Origin: Schizophyllum amplum
Lineage: Eukaryota > Basidiomycota > Agaricomycetes > Agaricales > Schizophyllaceae
Direction: 5' to 3'
DNA length: 64,000 nucleotides
Assembly (NCBI GenBank): GCA_007026445.1
Contig: VDMD01000002.1
Span: 2,914,001 to 2,978,000 of the forward strand
The notes beneath the pieces were generated by a model. That model did no database searches and was not told the origin of the DNA. It saw only the letters and a program-made list of their open reading frames with translations. Within the stretch, counting starts at the first letter, position 1. Each line of letters starts with the position of its first letter. The translations under genes were made by a program, and so were the position numbers. Positions 32,924 to 43,900 of the stretch are shown here, one piece after another.

Positions 32924-35022
32924 TCACAACTCATCCCTCCCCACCCCCTCCTCCACCGGCATGCACAGCGCCGGCGTCGTCGCCGTGTACTGATACTGGC
33001 ATTTCTCCAACTCTGACACGCTCGTCACCGCGTTCTCCGTTCCGCACGTGAGGAGCACGGTGAGCGTGCGCTCGGGGCCGTTCCAGCAGCGTGCGCCCTT
33101 GGTGTAGACCTGCTTCGCGTAGTACTCGGCCGTGCCGGACTCAGCCTCGGGGTTCCAGGTGCCCCATTTGCTAAGGGACGGGTCAGCGAGGGCGGCGGAG
33201 GAGCGCGAAGGCGAGTTAAACGCACCCTAGGCTGAATGTCGTGCCGCCCTTGAGCGGCTTCTGCTTCGCCTCCTTGAAGAAGCAGAGCTCATAATTGTAG
33301 CTGAAGGGTACGTAGTCAGCGATCACTCGGCTCAAAGGTGAAAATAAAAACGACCACGCACTCGCCCATCTCCCTCGAAATGCAGAGATCCTGCAGCTTC
33401 TTCCACTCGCCCTCGGGTCCGTAGCCCGCGGGGTCGTTCAGTCTCCCGAGTTGATCATCTGCGTCCTTCAGCTCCTTCTGCACCTTCGTCACTGCCTTCT
33501 CGGCCGCGAGAAGCGCCTGTCGGGATTTGGATGTGTCTGTTTTGCGGTTAGCGGGCGAGCAGCAAAGGCGGGGTAAATCATACCTGCGCTACTGGGTCGG
33601 TCCGTCTGTGGGCTGATGATGCCGAACGTTTGTAGCAGGATGACCAGGGCGTCCTTGAAATCCTCGTACGCGGGAATGACAGAGTCGGGCAAGTAAGCAG
33701 CTATATCGAAGACTGGGGCGCAGCATCAGTGTACATTCCCCTTGTACCGTGTGGGCAAGAACGCACTCATGGATCCTCCCGACGCGGAGGATGAGTCGTC
33801 CGATTCCAGAAGCAGGGACAAGTAGTCCATCTTCAGTAGCTCGTCGAGGTCCTCCTCGAGCTCCTCAAGCGTCCAGGCGTCCTCATCGAGCGCCTCTTCC
33901 TTCTTCGCGGCGGTCTTCTTGTCCTTCTTCTCTGGCTCGGCCTGCTCATCGTGTTCCGCCGCGTCCGCCTCCACACCGATGTGCGGGAGACCAGCGTGCT
34001 CCTCCCAGCCGCGCACGGCGGCGAGCACGGCCATGTCTTGGTAGTTGGGGTTGTAGCCGGAGCGGAGAGTGTCAAGGATCTCGCCGAGCTTCTTCTCAGC
34101 TGCGACGCGCTTCTTGTACTCGCGTTGGAGGGACTTGAGCGCAGAGGCATGCTCAATGAGCGTCAAGTAGAGAGCTAAGATGGGTACGGGATGAGTACAC
34201 CGTGGGAGCGCAGGAGACGGGAAGACTGACGCGACTGCTTCTTGCGCTCAAGAGCGGCGGCGGACATGGATTCCGCGCGGTCAGAGATGTCTAGTCCATA
34301 GTGAGTGACTAGGTCAGTCTCAGTAGAGAATACTCACCTCGCAAACGGGCCACTTCTTTCTCTCGCAGGGCAATCTCATCTGCGAGGTTCTGTACGAGTC
34401 CCTCTAGACGCTTCTTCTCCTTCTGCGCAAAGGTGATGTAGGAGGAGCGAATTTTCGAGCCCTGAAGCATGATATGAACGTGTGCATACAAAGACGACAG
34501 AGGTTGAACATACAGTCTTCTGAATTTTGATCTCCTCTGCTCGCTTCTTGCGATAGGCTTCGCCGACCTCCTTACAAGTGTTTGGGCATACGCCCGGCAA
34601 TTCGTCTGAGCCGTCGCAGCACTCCTTCTCTGAGGTATATCAGTAGAAGTAGCAGGGTCGCTAGAGGATGCTCACCACATAAACCGTCGTTCACACGTGA
34701 GCTGGTGATAGTAGCGCCGAAGTGACCATCGTTCCTGCAATAGAACGTGCTGTTCGGGCAAGCAGAGGTCCCTTCAATCGGTGAGTTACGACTACAGGCG
34801 GAAAGGATGGCACACACCTGGCTCATCACTACCGTCTGGACAGTCGCAGGAGTCGTCGTTCACAAAGTCCCAGGGAATTTCCTTGGAACCGTCCAGACAT
34901 GACCACTTGCCCGAGGTATGGGGTGCGTATTTAGACAATAAAGCCGGGGGAACACCTGTGGTCTTCTCGTAAGCTGCGAGCGCTGGGCTCAGGATAGGGA
35001 GGAGCAGGAGCGCGGCGCGCAT
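32924..35022 (-). CDS. GTB1: Glucosidase II beta subunit (PRKCSH-like)
   Basis: Ten exons, 544 aa: 35022-34818, 34771-34676, 34629-34514, 34461-34338, 34290-34231, 34174-33767, 33712-33584, 33536-33362, 33300-33226, 33170-32924. A signal peptide ([16 protein letters not shown]) is followed by paired Cys-rich LDLa-like repeats with Ca-binding [10 protein letters not shown] and [11 protein letters not shown] Glu/Lys coiled coil, an acidic region ([11 protein letters not shown]) and a C-terminal mannose-6-phosphate-receptor-like domain come next ([11 protein letters not shown]...GTWNPE). The last four residues RDEL form a plausible ER-retrieval signal of the KDEL/HDEL type. Role: non-catalytic subunit that holds glucosidase II in the ER and presents N-glycans for trimming. 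Shares a 178-bp promoter with RPS25. Confidence 0.93.
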
Positions 35023-35200
35023 GGTGGCGGCAAACAGGTTGCGACGCGGAGTCGCCGGCGCGGACGTGTCGCCGCTTGGATGCTGGGCGCTTGCCCGAAA
35101 TGGGGGGCAGCACGTGGAGTAACGCGTAGTGTCACGTTGTGACTGAATTATCAGAGCCCGCCGTCGAGCAGGTCCTCTCTCCAGCGACTTTCAAGGCCAA
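35023..35200. promoter_or_regulatory. Compact divergent promoter GTB1 / RPS25
   Basis: Only 178 bp separate two head-to-head start codons, so both promoters must overlap. A C/T-rich tract (GTCCTCTCTCCAG) precedes the RPS25 ATG. No TATA box was seen. Confidence 0.5.
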
Positions 35201-35712
35201 ATGGTGAGCCCCGTCCCTATGCCCCGCCTCAGAACGCATCCCCCTGCCCCCCATTGGCGTTCTATGCCAGTCGCAATGCCTCTACGCGCCGCTTTCCGCT
35301 GGATTTCGCCGCATACGGCTGGATGACCGACGACTCACACCCGATCCCAGGCAAAAGCAAAGGCCACTCAGGCCGCCTCCAGTGGCGGCAAAGCTGCCAA
35401 GAAAAAGAAGTGGTCCAAGGGCAAGGTCAAGGACAAGGCCCAGCACGCCGTCGCCGTCGACAAGCCGCTGTTCGACCGCATCATGAAGGAAGTCCCCACC
35501 TTCCGCTTCATCAGCCAGAGCATCCTCATCGAGCGGCTCAAGGTCAACGGCTCTCTCGCCCGCGTTGCCATCCGTCACCTCGAGAAGGAGGGCCAGATCA
35601 AGCGGATCGTGCATCACAGCCAGCAGCTGATCTACAGTGAGTGTCGTGTTGTTTTCCTATGCTCGATGGGCGCTGATCAGATCTTGCAGCTCGCGCAACA
35701 GCATCAGACTAG
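35201..35712 (+). CDS. RPS25: 40S ribosomal protein S25 (eS25)
   Basis: Three exons: 35201-35203 (just ATG), 35351-35636, 35690-35712; 103 aa. The body [18 protein letters not shown], then [18 protein letters not shown] and the winged-helix end [18 protein letters not shown], is the eS25 pattern. The 147-nt first intron directly follows the start codon, as in RPL18, and is about three times the usual length here. Such first introns in ribosomal genes often carry control elements; that is inference. Structural protein of the small subunit head. Confidence 0.95.
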
Positions 35713-36079
35713 ATGTCTGTCCCCTGTTCCGCTATGCTTCTGTATGCATCATATGTATCATCGCACGCCACACCAAAATATGCCCTGCCCACATGAATCT
35801 TGCATTGCTGTCCGTTCCCCCACCCTGAAATTTTGGTACGCTTCAGCGATGGACACGCTCATCCCAGCATCAAATGAGAACTGGAGCGTTCGGGCGCCTT
35901 GGCGCCCCTGTGCATCTGTCTGTCTTCCCTTCACTGAAAATTGCATCCCGCTTGCGCGTCCAGTCGTCATCCGGTACTTGAGTTGCGAATCAAGACACCT
36001 TTCTACAATTTCCGTTGAGTTAGTACTGTACACCGAACCTCTAGATTGTACTTCTAAGTATGGCGCGCGGTCACTTCCT
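35713..36079. other. Convergent 3' region RPS25 / FGGY kinase
   Basis: A 367-bp spacer between two stop codons. No coding sequence was recognised. Confidence 0.4.
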
Positions 36080-38031
36080 TCACTCGTCTGCCTCCGCCAT
36101 CTCCTTCCTCCACCTTCTCTGAATCTCAATTTGCTCGCGGAAGATCTTATACTTCGCATCCAGCAGCTTCTTCTCCTTCGGCGTCGCCCCAGGCGCAATA
36201 CTCGTCGCCTGCGGTGTCATCTCCACCATCACGTCCCACAGCACCCTTGCCTGGTCCTCGTGGCTCAGCGCCTTCCCCTTCGCCTCCGCCGCGAAGCGCC
36301 CGAGCATCGCCGCGCCGAGCACGACCGCGTTCCCGCTCTCCTTCGGCAGCACGACGGGCACGCCGCAGGTGTTCGCGAACAGCTGCATCATCGGCCGGTT
36401 CTTCGCCTGCCCGCCGGACATGAAGATGGAGGAGATGGTGTGCCCGCGCTCGTTCATCTGGTCGACGATGTGTCGGGTCTGGAGCGCAATGGCCTCCATG
36501 GTGAGGTAGTATTTGCGCGCGAGGTCGTGTAGGCCGGCGTCCTGGAATCAGCATTTTAAGCGATACTCGCCACCCGAAACGAGCAACGTACGAGTGTGAG
36601 CCCGACAATGGCGCCGCGCATGCGCGGGTCGGCGAGGGGCGAGCGGTTTCCGTGCAAGTCCGGGTAGAAGTGCACGTCCTTGACGAGTTCAGTTGCACTC
36701 GCCGCGCCGTGCTCCTTGACCAGATCGTCAAGAATGTCCTGCAGGAGAACATGTATATTCTTGCCCTCCTCCTTCGCGCGCTCCTGAAGTTGCGGATACG
36801 CAGCATGCGTTGTGAGCATAAAGTCGATCAGTTGTCCAGTGGACGACTGCCCGCCTTCGTTCATCCACCAGCCCTGGAAGACGACGTCCTGACATACCAT
36901 ATGCATCAGCGTGGACTCCAGAAGATGAGGGGGGAATATACCTTATACGGGCCCCACACCCCGGGCACGAACACCCCACGGGGCTCTGGACTCTGTACGA
37001 TATGGCAAGTGCTGGTACCCGCGCAAGCCGCCAGTCGATGGCGCGACTCGTCCAACGTAGGGATTACGTCCGACAACTTGCCGTTCTCAACGTATCGTGC
37101 CGCCACCGTACCCATCCACCCCGCATACCTGTACGTCCAAAAGTCAGCCCCAGCACATACACCCGCAAACAGGAAGGCCGCACGCATCGATGAGACTGCT
37201 ACCAACCGCAGTGCCCTCGCGCAGGCCGAGCTCCTCCGCCGCCTTCTTGCTCAGGCCATTGCCAACCGGGACACCCGCAGTGAGCACATTGCGGTCCTTT
37301 GCGCCTATCTGCCTGTAGTCGTTGTCCACCAGCTCCCCCACGCCGATCTTGCGAATGAAGTCGGGCTGCCAGCCTTCCCCGGGGACGAACGAGTACTTAC
37401 ACGTGACCGAGCAGGTCGAGCGGGTGCTGTCCTGCGTCGCGCGGTACGTGAGGAAGTCGGGCAGGTCGAAGAACTGGCAGCGGCTGAAGAGCTCGGGCTT
37501 CATGTTGCGCTTGAGCCACAGCGTCTTTGGCATCTCCATTTCCAGCTAGAAAATAATATAAGGAAGGGAAGCGGGGAAGCGGGGAAAGGAAGTACGCACG
37601 CTCATCGTCCCCCCGACATAGTCCAGGACTTTGCTGCCCGTGCTGTTGATGAGGTCCGCCTCGGCCTCCGCGCGGTGGTCCGCCCAGAGAATGACATTGC
37701 GATCGCCAGGCTGCCCAAGCTGGTCGCTCTTCGTCACCGTCACCGGCTCCCCGTTCGCGTCGGTGACAGCCAGGGAGCACGTCGCGTCGAACGAGAGACC
37801 CTTCACGGCCTCCGGCGCGACCTTCCCCTCCTTCAAGCACGTCCTTATCGCTGTCGAGATCGCATCCCAGATGTTGGTCGTCGACTGCTCGAAGATGCGA
37901 TGATCGTTCGGATCGCGGAACGTCTTCGTCTCGACCGTGTGCGAGGCGACGAAGGTGCCGTCGCGCTTGACGAGGCCCGCGCGCGCGGAGCCCGTGCCGA
38001 CGTCGACGCCGATGAAGTAGCTGTCGGACAT
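36080..38031 (-). CDS. FGGY-family carbohydrate kinase (ribulokinase-like)
   Basis: Five exons (38031-37600, 37545-37184, 37128-36942, 36888-36592, 36541-36080); 579 aa. The N-terminal phosphate-binding loop is [14 protein letters not shown], and a sugar-site segment [16 protein letters not shown] follows. The FGGY signature region is near [20 protein letters not shown] and the C-terminal ATPase-side block is [20 protein letters not shown]. This matches the FGGY/YDR109C group, shown in other organisms to phosphorylate D-ribulose and related ketoses. The start chosen is MSDSYF; an upstream ORF extension lacks kinase character and has no AUG. Substrate is inferred from family. Confidence 0.9.
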
Positions 38032-38746
38032 GATGATAGTTGTGAACAAGGGGTAGAAATGCGGAGAACATGATGTCAATCAGGTTCCCCAGTCTTGCCC
38101 CGGCTGGGGGCGGTCCCGATTCCCCAGTCGTCCCCTGTCGTCCCCTGCGGCCGATTTTTGCTAGCGAGAGTCGGGATGTCTACTTACCGCCACCGTAACG
38201 ATTGCCACCTTGCAACCTACTCGCATCTACTGAATATCTGAAGCCATTTTTGCATTGAAAGAACAGGTACTAGATCTAAAGCTATACCGCGTACTTCCAA
38301 CGATGGTTGCATTCTAGTACAGCACTACATATGTGATCCACCGAACCTGCAGGCGCGTGCGTTACATAGGATCGTATAAAGAGGGGGAGGGACTATGAAG
38401 AGGACAGAAGGACCGAGTGTGCGTATACAGCGAAGAGGGAGAAACGGAAACAACATTGTATGTATGTATGTGTATGCCTTGCATCAGGCTGCCCAGGTGC
38501 AAAAGACAAGAAATGTAGAAGGAAACCGAGTGCGTGACGAATATCAACTGTGCGGCGAATGTGAGGAACGAAGCGAGTGGGAGCATAAGGATGCGGATAA
38601 TATAGTGGAATGGGTACCTGCGGCAAAGCGAATTCGAGCCGGGGTATAGGTCGTGAGCGATGCGAAGGAACCGGGGGGACAGGAGCGTCAGGTCGTAAAA
38701 CGGGTCGTGAACTGCTCTGGGAGGGGGGGCCGGTATCCATGGGTGT
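38032..38746. promoter_or_regulatory. Upstream region of the FGGY kinase
   Basis: Near the start (38088-38155) are repeated C-rich words: CCCCAGTC twice and GTCCCCTGTCGTCCCCTGCGG. CCCCT is the core of the stress-response element bound by Msn2-type factors and resembles carbon-repressor sites, so a link to sugar or stress control is possible but not shown. The rest holds nothing recognised. Confidence 0.3.
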
Positions 38747-40336
38747 TCATGGGCTCGCCATGCGCGAATCATCGTTGGCTGCGTGCATGCGCGGCGGCGT
38801 GCTGCCGCCGAAGTATTTGCGCACGTCGGGTGTGCGCCCGCCATCGCTATCCTCGACGATGTCCATCTCGCGCATGCCCTCGCCGTCCATGATCTCGTCC
38901 GCCTCCTCGTCATCGGCGTCCTCGCTCGTGGTGCTCGTGCTGTACAGGCTGCTCGCGTCGTCCGAGATACTGCCCGCGCTTGAATGTGCGGGCCGGATAG
39001 TCGGCTCATCGTCGGTTGTCGAACCGCCATCTGTCTCCGTCTCGGTTTCCGTCTCCGTCTCGGTGTCGTCTCCGCTGTACCGCGGCTGCTGGAAGGCGCT
39101 GATTGCAGAGGGCGGTGCGGGCTCTCGAACATCAGCGTGCGGGGTGGTACTGGCGGGATGCGTCGGAATCTGCCCGCCGTAGGCGTCCATGGCGCCCATC
39201 GCCGGCGTCGGAGCGACCGAGCCGGTGTGAGATGCTGGCGATGCCGCAGCGGCCATGGAAGCAATCGAGCTTGGCAGCGAGGATAGGGAGTGGTTCTGGG
39301 AGAAGAGGACAAGCTGCTCAGCATACTGCTGCATCTCGTCTTCGCTGATGACTAGCGAGAAGTTGTTGAGCAGAAGGAACTGCAGTTCCAGCTGATTCAG
39401 CTCCGTGAGTGGCAAGCCACCGACCTGCGACACCGGGGTAAGTCAATGTGCACCACGGCCGAGTAGAAGCAAACGCACCTTCGCGTACCGCGAGTTCGTG
39501 TAAAACACATCGCTGAAGAATTTGCTCGCTACGGTGACGCCTGCGATGACTAGCCGGTGAATGTTGAACGAGTCGATCACGAAAGTGCGGCCGGTCGCCT
39601 CCAAGCTCAACTTGGACATGCGGTCGAAGTAGACGAGGAGCGATAAGAACACCTCGTTTGTGGTCGGGCAGTACTTGAGGATGCGCACGAGATACGCCTC
39701 GAGGGATATAGTGGGAACATTGCGGGCGTGAAATGTGAGGGTGCTGGAAGGCGTTGCGAGCGCCTGGCGGGACGCTGTCGTCAACGTGTTCCAGATCGGC
39801 GCACGGTGGTAGTCTGCCTCGGCAGATGCGGCGTTGATCCCAGACGCGCCGATCTCGTCGTTCGCTGACGCAATGTGTGTGAGCAGCTGGGCGAGGAGGC
39901 TGAGGAGGTCGGCCGGGGGGAATGAGTGGATGTCGACGCGGGCCTCTGCCTCCTGTTGCGGCATCGGCTGCGCGGGCTCCGATTCCGCTTCCTGTTCGGG
40001 GGACGGGGCGCGGGGCACGCGGGGTGGCGGCGAGGACTGGCGGTGCGGGAGTGGGGGCTGTGACGTGGGCTGGGATGATGCTGATGCGGAGGGCAAGGGG
40101 GCCGTGTGCTGCCGCTGGAGGGCCGGGAGCGGGTGACGGGAGCTGCCGGCGCGGGAGGTGGAGGGCGTGAGAGAGGTGGTGGACGAGGAGGAGGAGGAGG
40201 AGGAGGGGATGGCAGACCCGCTGGCGGCGCTGTTGGCGGTGGATTTGCGCGAGGACTGACTCCTCGTGCGGGACGACGAGGGCGCCGGCGCTCGATGTGG
40301 GACATCGGACGCGAACGGGTGGACGAGCGCAAGCAT
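38747..40336 (-). CDS. Pho80-like (PCL-type) cyclin
   Basis: Two exons (40336-39479, 39424-38747), 511 aa. A Ser/Pro/Gln-rich N-terminal 170 residues is followed by the cyclin box at about 180-330. It contains VPTISLEAYLVRILKYCPTT, VYFDRMSKL, FNIHRLVIAGVTVASKFFSD and, across the intron, YTNSRYAKVGGLPLTELNQL ... ELQFLLLNNFSL. This is the Pho80/PCL signature. Such cyclins pair with a Pho85-type kinase in phosphate or glycogen control. The C-terminus is acidic with a TETETETETETD run. The partner and target are inferred. Confidence 0.88.
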
Positions 40337-40979
40337 TTTTGCGATTAAACGGTAATTTTGTGGGTCAAATCCAGGCTGAAGGGAGAGATTCTAGCTTGAC
40401 GGCGCGACGTTTGCCACAGATTTTGGAGGTTCGGGAGAAAGAAACGAAATCCGGAATCAACGTGCAGCCTTCGTCACGCACGTGTCACGACGGTGACGAA
40501 TTCGAACCACAGCTTCCGTCACGTTCTTCCTCTCTATCGTCACTCGTGGTGCCGTGTTCATCTCTCCTTCGGCTGCAGGTCGTTGTCTAGGAGCGCTCTC
40601 TTTGTGGACCGTTGTAGATCATCCAGCGGGCTTTCAAGCAAAGCACAACGAATGTAGCGCACATCAAGCTCGCATGTCATCGATTCCCAAGCATTCATTT
40701 GTACTCCATTGAAGCGCAAGCCGAAGACGTCTCCGAACCACGCAACCTCAACCCTCCGCGTCATGCTCATGAGCTCGATGAGGTCCTTGCGCGCTCCAGC
40801 GGGGCGTCCTCTATGTATCTCTTCCATAACATGAACGGCCTTCTATACGCGTCACGGCAAGCCAATCTACCTCCATCCAAGCTTCACAACTCTATTCAGC
40901 AGAACAAACAACTCAAGATAGCAACAATGAAAGCAAAAATTCATCCGGGTATCCCACGCACCCGACTTCGCGCCCGCTC
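40337..40979. other. Spacer between cyclin and TFIIS-N-like genes
   Basis: No supported gene in the 643 bp. Contains the cyclin gene promoter and the 3' flank of the next minus-strand gene. No repeat was recognised. Confidence 0.4.
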
Positions 40980-42562
40980 TCACTCCGTCCACATGTCGAA
41001 CAGAGCCCCCGCGCGGCGCCGAAGCCCATGCTCGTCCCCGCCCGGCACGTCCCTCGCCCGCATCTGCGCCACCCGGTCGACCGCGCTCGCCAGCCCGGAG
41101 TTCTATCGAGATCACGAACTCAGTCAGCATTCAACTTCCACACCGGCCGCGCGCTGACGCACCTCCAGGAACGTCCACGGCAGCTTGCCGAACTCGCCCA
41201 TCTCCTCCATCGCGTCCGCCACCGCTTGCAAATCCTGTTCGGCGTCAGCATCGGGAGCGTGCTTGTTTCAAGAGCGTGGTTACGCACCGCACGGTCAACC
41301 GCGCGCTTTCCCTTGATCAAGGGATACAAACGCGCGAGCCACGCCGCCACTTCGTCGTCCGTCGGGAGTTCGCCAGTGCGCGCGCGCTTGCGCTCCTCCG
41401 GCCCGCTCGCCGCCGACGAGGCCTCGGACAAGCTTCGCTTCCGCGCGCGGTCACGCGTTCTCGCGTCGCTGTCGGACGCACTCGGACTCTCGTCGTCGGT
41501 GTCGCTCTCGGACGCACTCGAACTCTCCCGCTCGGTGTTGTTTTCGGCAGCCTACATCACGCCGTGCGTCAGCGCGTTGTCCGTATCCGAATACGATGCC
41601 ATCTCGCTGCTCGCACCTTGTCCGTATCCGCCGTATCTCCGCCGAACACCGCCTCTATGACCTGCTTGAACCTTAGTCGTGGGGGGAGCTCGGGGACCGC
41701 AAACGGCGCAGGCAATGCGATTCCGGCCGGTGATGAGGCAGGAAATGAAGTTGCAAATGGTCCGGCAGACGAATTCGGAGGCAGTGCAGCCTCTCGGGAT
41801 TGTTGTGCTGCTATCTCTGCCATCACGAACCGACTGTTGAGTAGGGCCATTATTTGCTCCTCCTCGTCTGTCGGCTCTGGCCATTCTTGATAAGGGTGAG
41901 TTGCTTGTTTGCTGGCATCTATAGCATCTTTATCTAACAATCTTAGCATGATAAGCCGCTCTATGGTCGCATTTTGTCTGACCTTTGTCGTCAATGAAGA
42001 TGATCCTGTCATCAGAACTTGCTGCTATGCTTGTTTGGCGAGGGGATGATGTCGCTTTTGCAGGTAAGTGGCTAGAGATCCATTCCTCCCCTTCACTTGC
42101 TGCCGAAAGCGCACCAGTGGAAGATACAAGAGTTGATGTAGTAGAAGTGGAAGCAATAGCGGTAGATGCATGACTTTCTATGGAGACTCTGCTCACATCT
42201 ACAAGATCTTGCTTAATGACCAGCTTTTAGGAAGGACAAAAAGCGAACCTGGTGTCTCTACACTCTTCATTGAAACCTGCCTCTGGAAGGTCGCTTTTTG
42301 CTTCACTTTCTTGGGTGCTTTTGCAACACCAATAGAGGATATTGGGGGTTTCTTTCTTGGTGACTGTACAACATGTCGCTTTTTGGCCAAGTTCTTGGAC
42401 ACTTTGGACTCTGTCAACCTACATGCAAGCTTAAGGCAGAAAAGCATGATGCATACCAATAACAGGCTCCTCAGCAAGCTCATCATCCTCCATGTCCTCG
42501 TCCTCTGTGGTGGCTCCTGATGGTGTCATCACCCTCCAATCTGGCATATCTGATCGTCTCAT
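40980..42562 (-). CDS. Protein with a TFIIS N-terminal-like C-terminus, unknown function
   Basis: Seven exons keep one frame: 42562-42457, 42410-42277, 42223-41983, 41933-41617, 41551-41288, 41234-41163, 41102-40980; 418 aa. The first third is acidic then Lys-rich (KNLAKKRHVVQSPRKKPP), followed by a Ser/Thr-rich stretch. The middle has LRFKQVIEAVFGG and a Ser/Asp/Arg linker with a KRSLSEA basic signal. The last 75 residues (VADAMEEMGEFGKLPWTFL ... LRRRAGALFDMW) resemble the helical TFIIS-N/LW fold ending in a conserved Trp. Nuclear role is inferred. The 5' exons lie in AT-rich, CpG-poor DNA and the 3' exons in normal GC-rich DNA, so the gene crosses a compositional border at about 41.9 kb. 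Confidence 0.6.
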
Positions 42563-43860
42563 ATCTGGTCACACCTGTGTCAGCAGAGGACAAAAGCGAA
42601 ATCTGGTGAGCAGCACCTACTTTCTCCCAGAAAAGATGCCTAAAAAGCAAGCAAAAGGAGAGGTTGAAAAGAGAGCACGCTGATTGCAACGGGCAGACAG
42701 ACGTGGTGGTCAAGAAGAACCCCTTGTTTTGTGACTGTGACCTATTTATGCGGAGCGATCACACCACATGGGGTAAAATCACATCAGACACATGATCAAT
42801 GCTGCTATCTTTAGGACACTGTTCGCTTTTTAGTGGCCAAAAAGCCTCCCTATGCTTCGCAAAAATTCAGGGAGACTTCTACCTGTAGTCATGATCTATA
42901 GGATAACCCACCTGCTTTGTATTTTCCCTAAAACACTGCAGGAAGGGGGCATGTGCGCTTTTTTGGTGGGCAGGTACTAAAAATAGGTACTTTGTAAAGA
43001 AGAGCAGCACTATATGGCTCCCATCCTATATACACAGGCTCAAACTGTACACTAGAACAGTACGCTTTAGCCCTTAATTTTAGCATGGCAAATGACATCT
43101 TTGTCAGCCTGGATCATTGCCAAATATTTGTATCTTGTTAACAATGGTTACAGCCAGTGCTAAGAGGATGCCTTGCCTGAATAACACCACACCTTACGGA
43201 ATTTTTGGTCATATTCAGAAGGGGGCAGAACATCCTAGAAGGCCATAGCAGGCGAGCAAACAACAGAACAGTCCAGGAGGGGCAGTGGTTACACTTGTTT
43301 GGCTAGAGCCTCACCGAGAAAATAGGGGCAAGATCAAAGATAGGTGGAGTCCTCAACAAATGATTCAGCTAGTTAGAAGAGTAGGAATGCAGCATAATGG
43401 CTTTGGTGCCATGCCTTCAAAGAGCCTACACATTACACAGGCTTGTAGATGCCGCTCTTGAGGGGAATAAATTGAGGATATACCGGAATTTATGAATAAG
43501 TCTATGCCAGCTTTAGACTGTAACTATTCCTGTCTCTGAAGGGTACCCTAGATGATATGCATGTATGCCCGCTCAGCAGCAGAGGTGCAGAGAGAAAGGC
43601 ATCTGCATCTGGCTGGAACATCCTCAAGTCTCAAGAGTCACAATGTCACGTCCCAATATGGTTGTAAAGACCTTCCTTTTCGGGCTCTGTCACCGGGCGA
43701 GCACAAGATAGGGGCAACAACACCATACACAGAGACGGTCGGCCTGCGGTCGGCACCCCCTGTATGCCATGAGTTTATCACTCAAGCCATTATCGTTCCT
43801 ATTTTATGTGAAAGGTTCAATGTCACTCTCTAGCATGGAGTTACGTCGCGGGACGCGCTG
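41900..43860. other. AT-rich, CpG-poor island
   Basis: Unlike the CpG-rich surroundings, this stretch has few CG dinucleotides, many CA/TG, and only about a dozen CG in the 930 bases from 42721. The word CGCTTTT (or its complement AAAAGCG) recurs at about 42053, 42238, 42292, 42377, 42587, 42823 and 42956, some with a following GGCCAA. No transposase frame is visible in 42563-43850. A decayed mobile element or a methylation-mutated segment fits best. Confidence 0.5.
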
Positions 43861-43900
43861 TCCGCATTCTACTTGCACGGTGTACAATAAGTAGGTGCAT

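Noticed and set aside
36652..38073. 473-codon plus-strand frame
   Set aside because: Exact antisense shadow of the FGGY kinase exons; the kinase motifs decide the strand.
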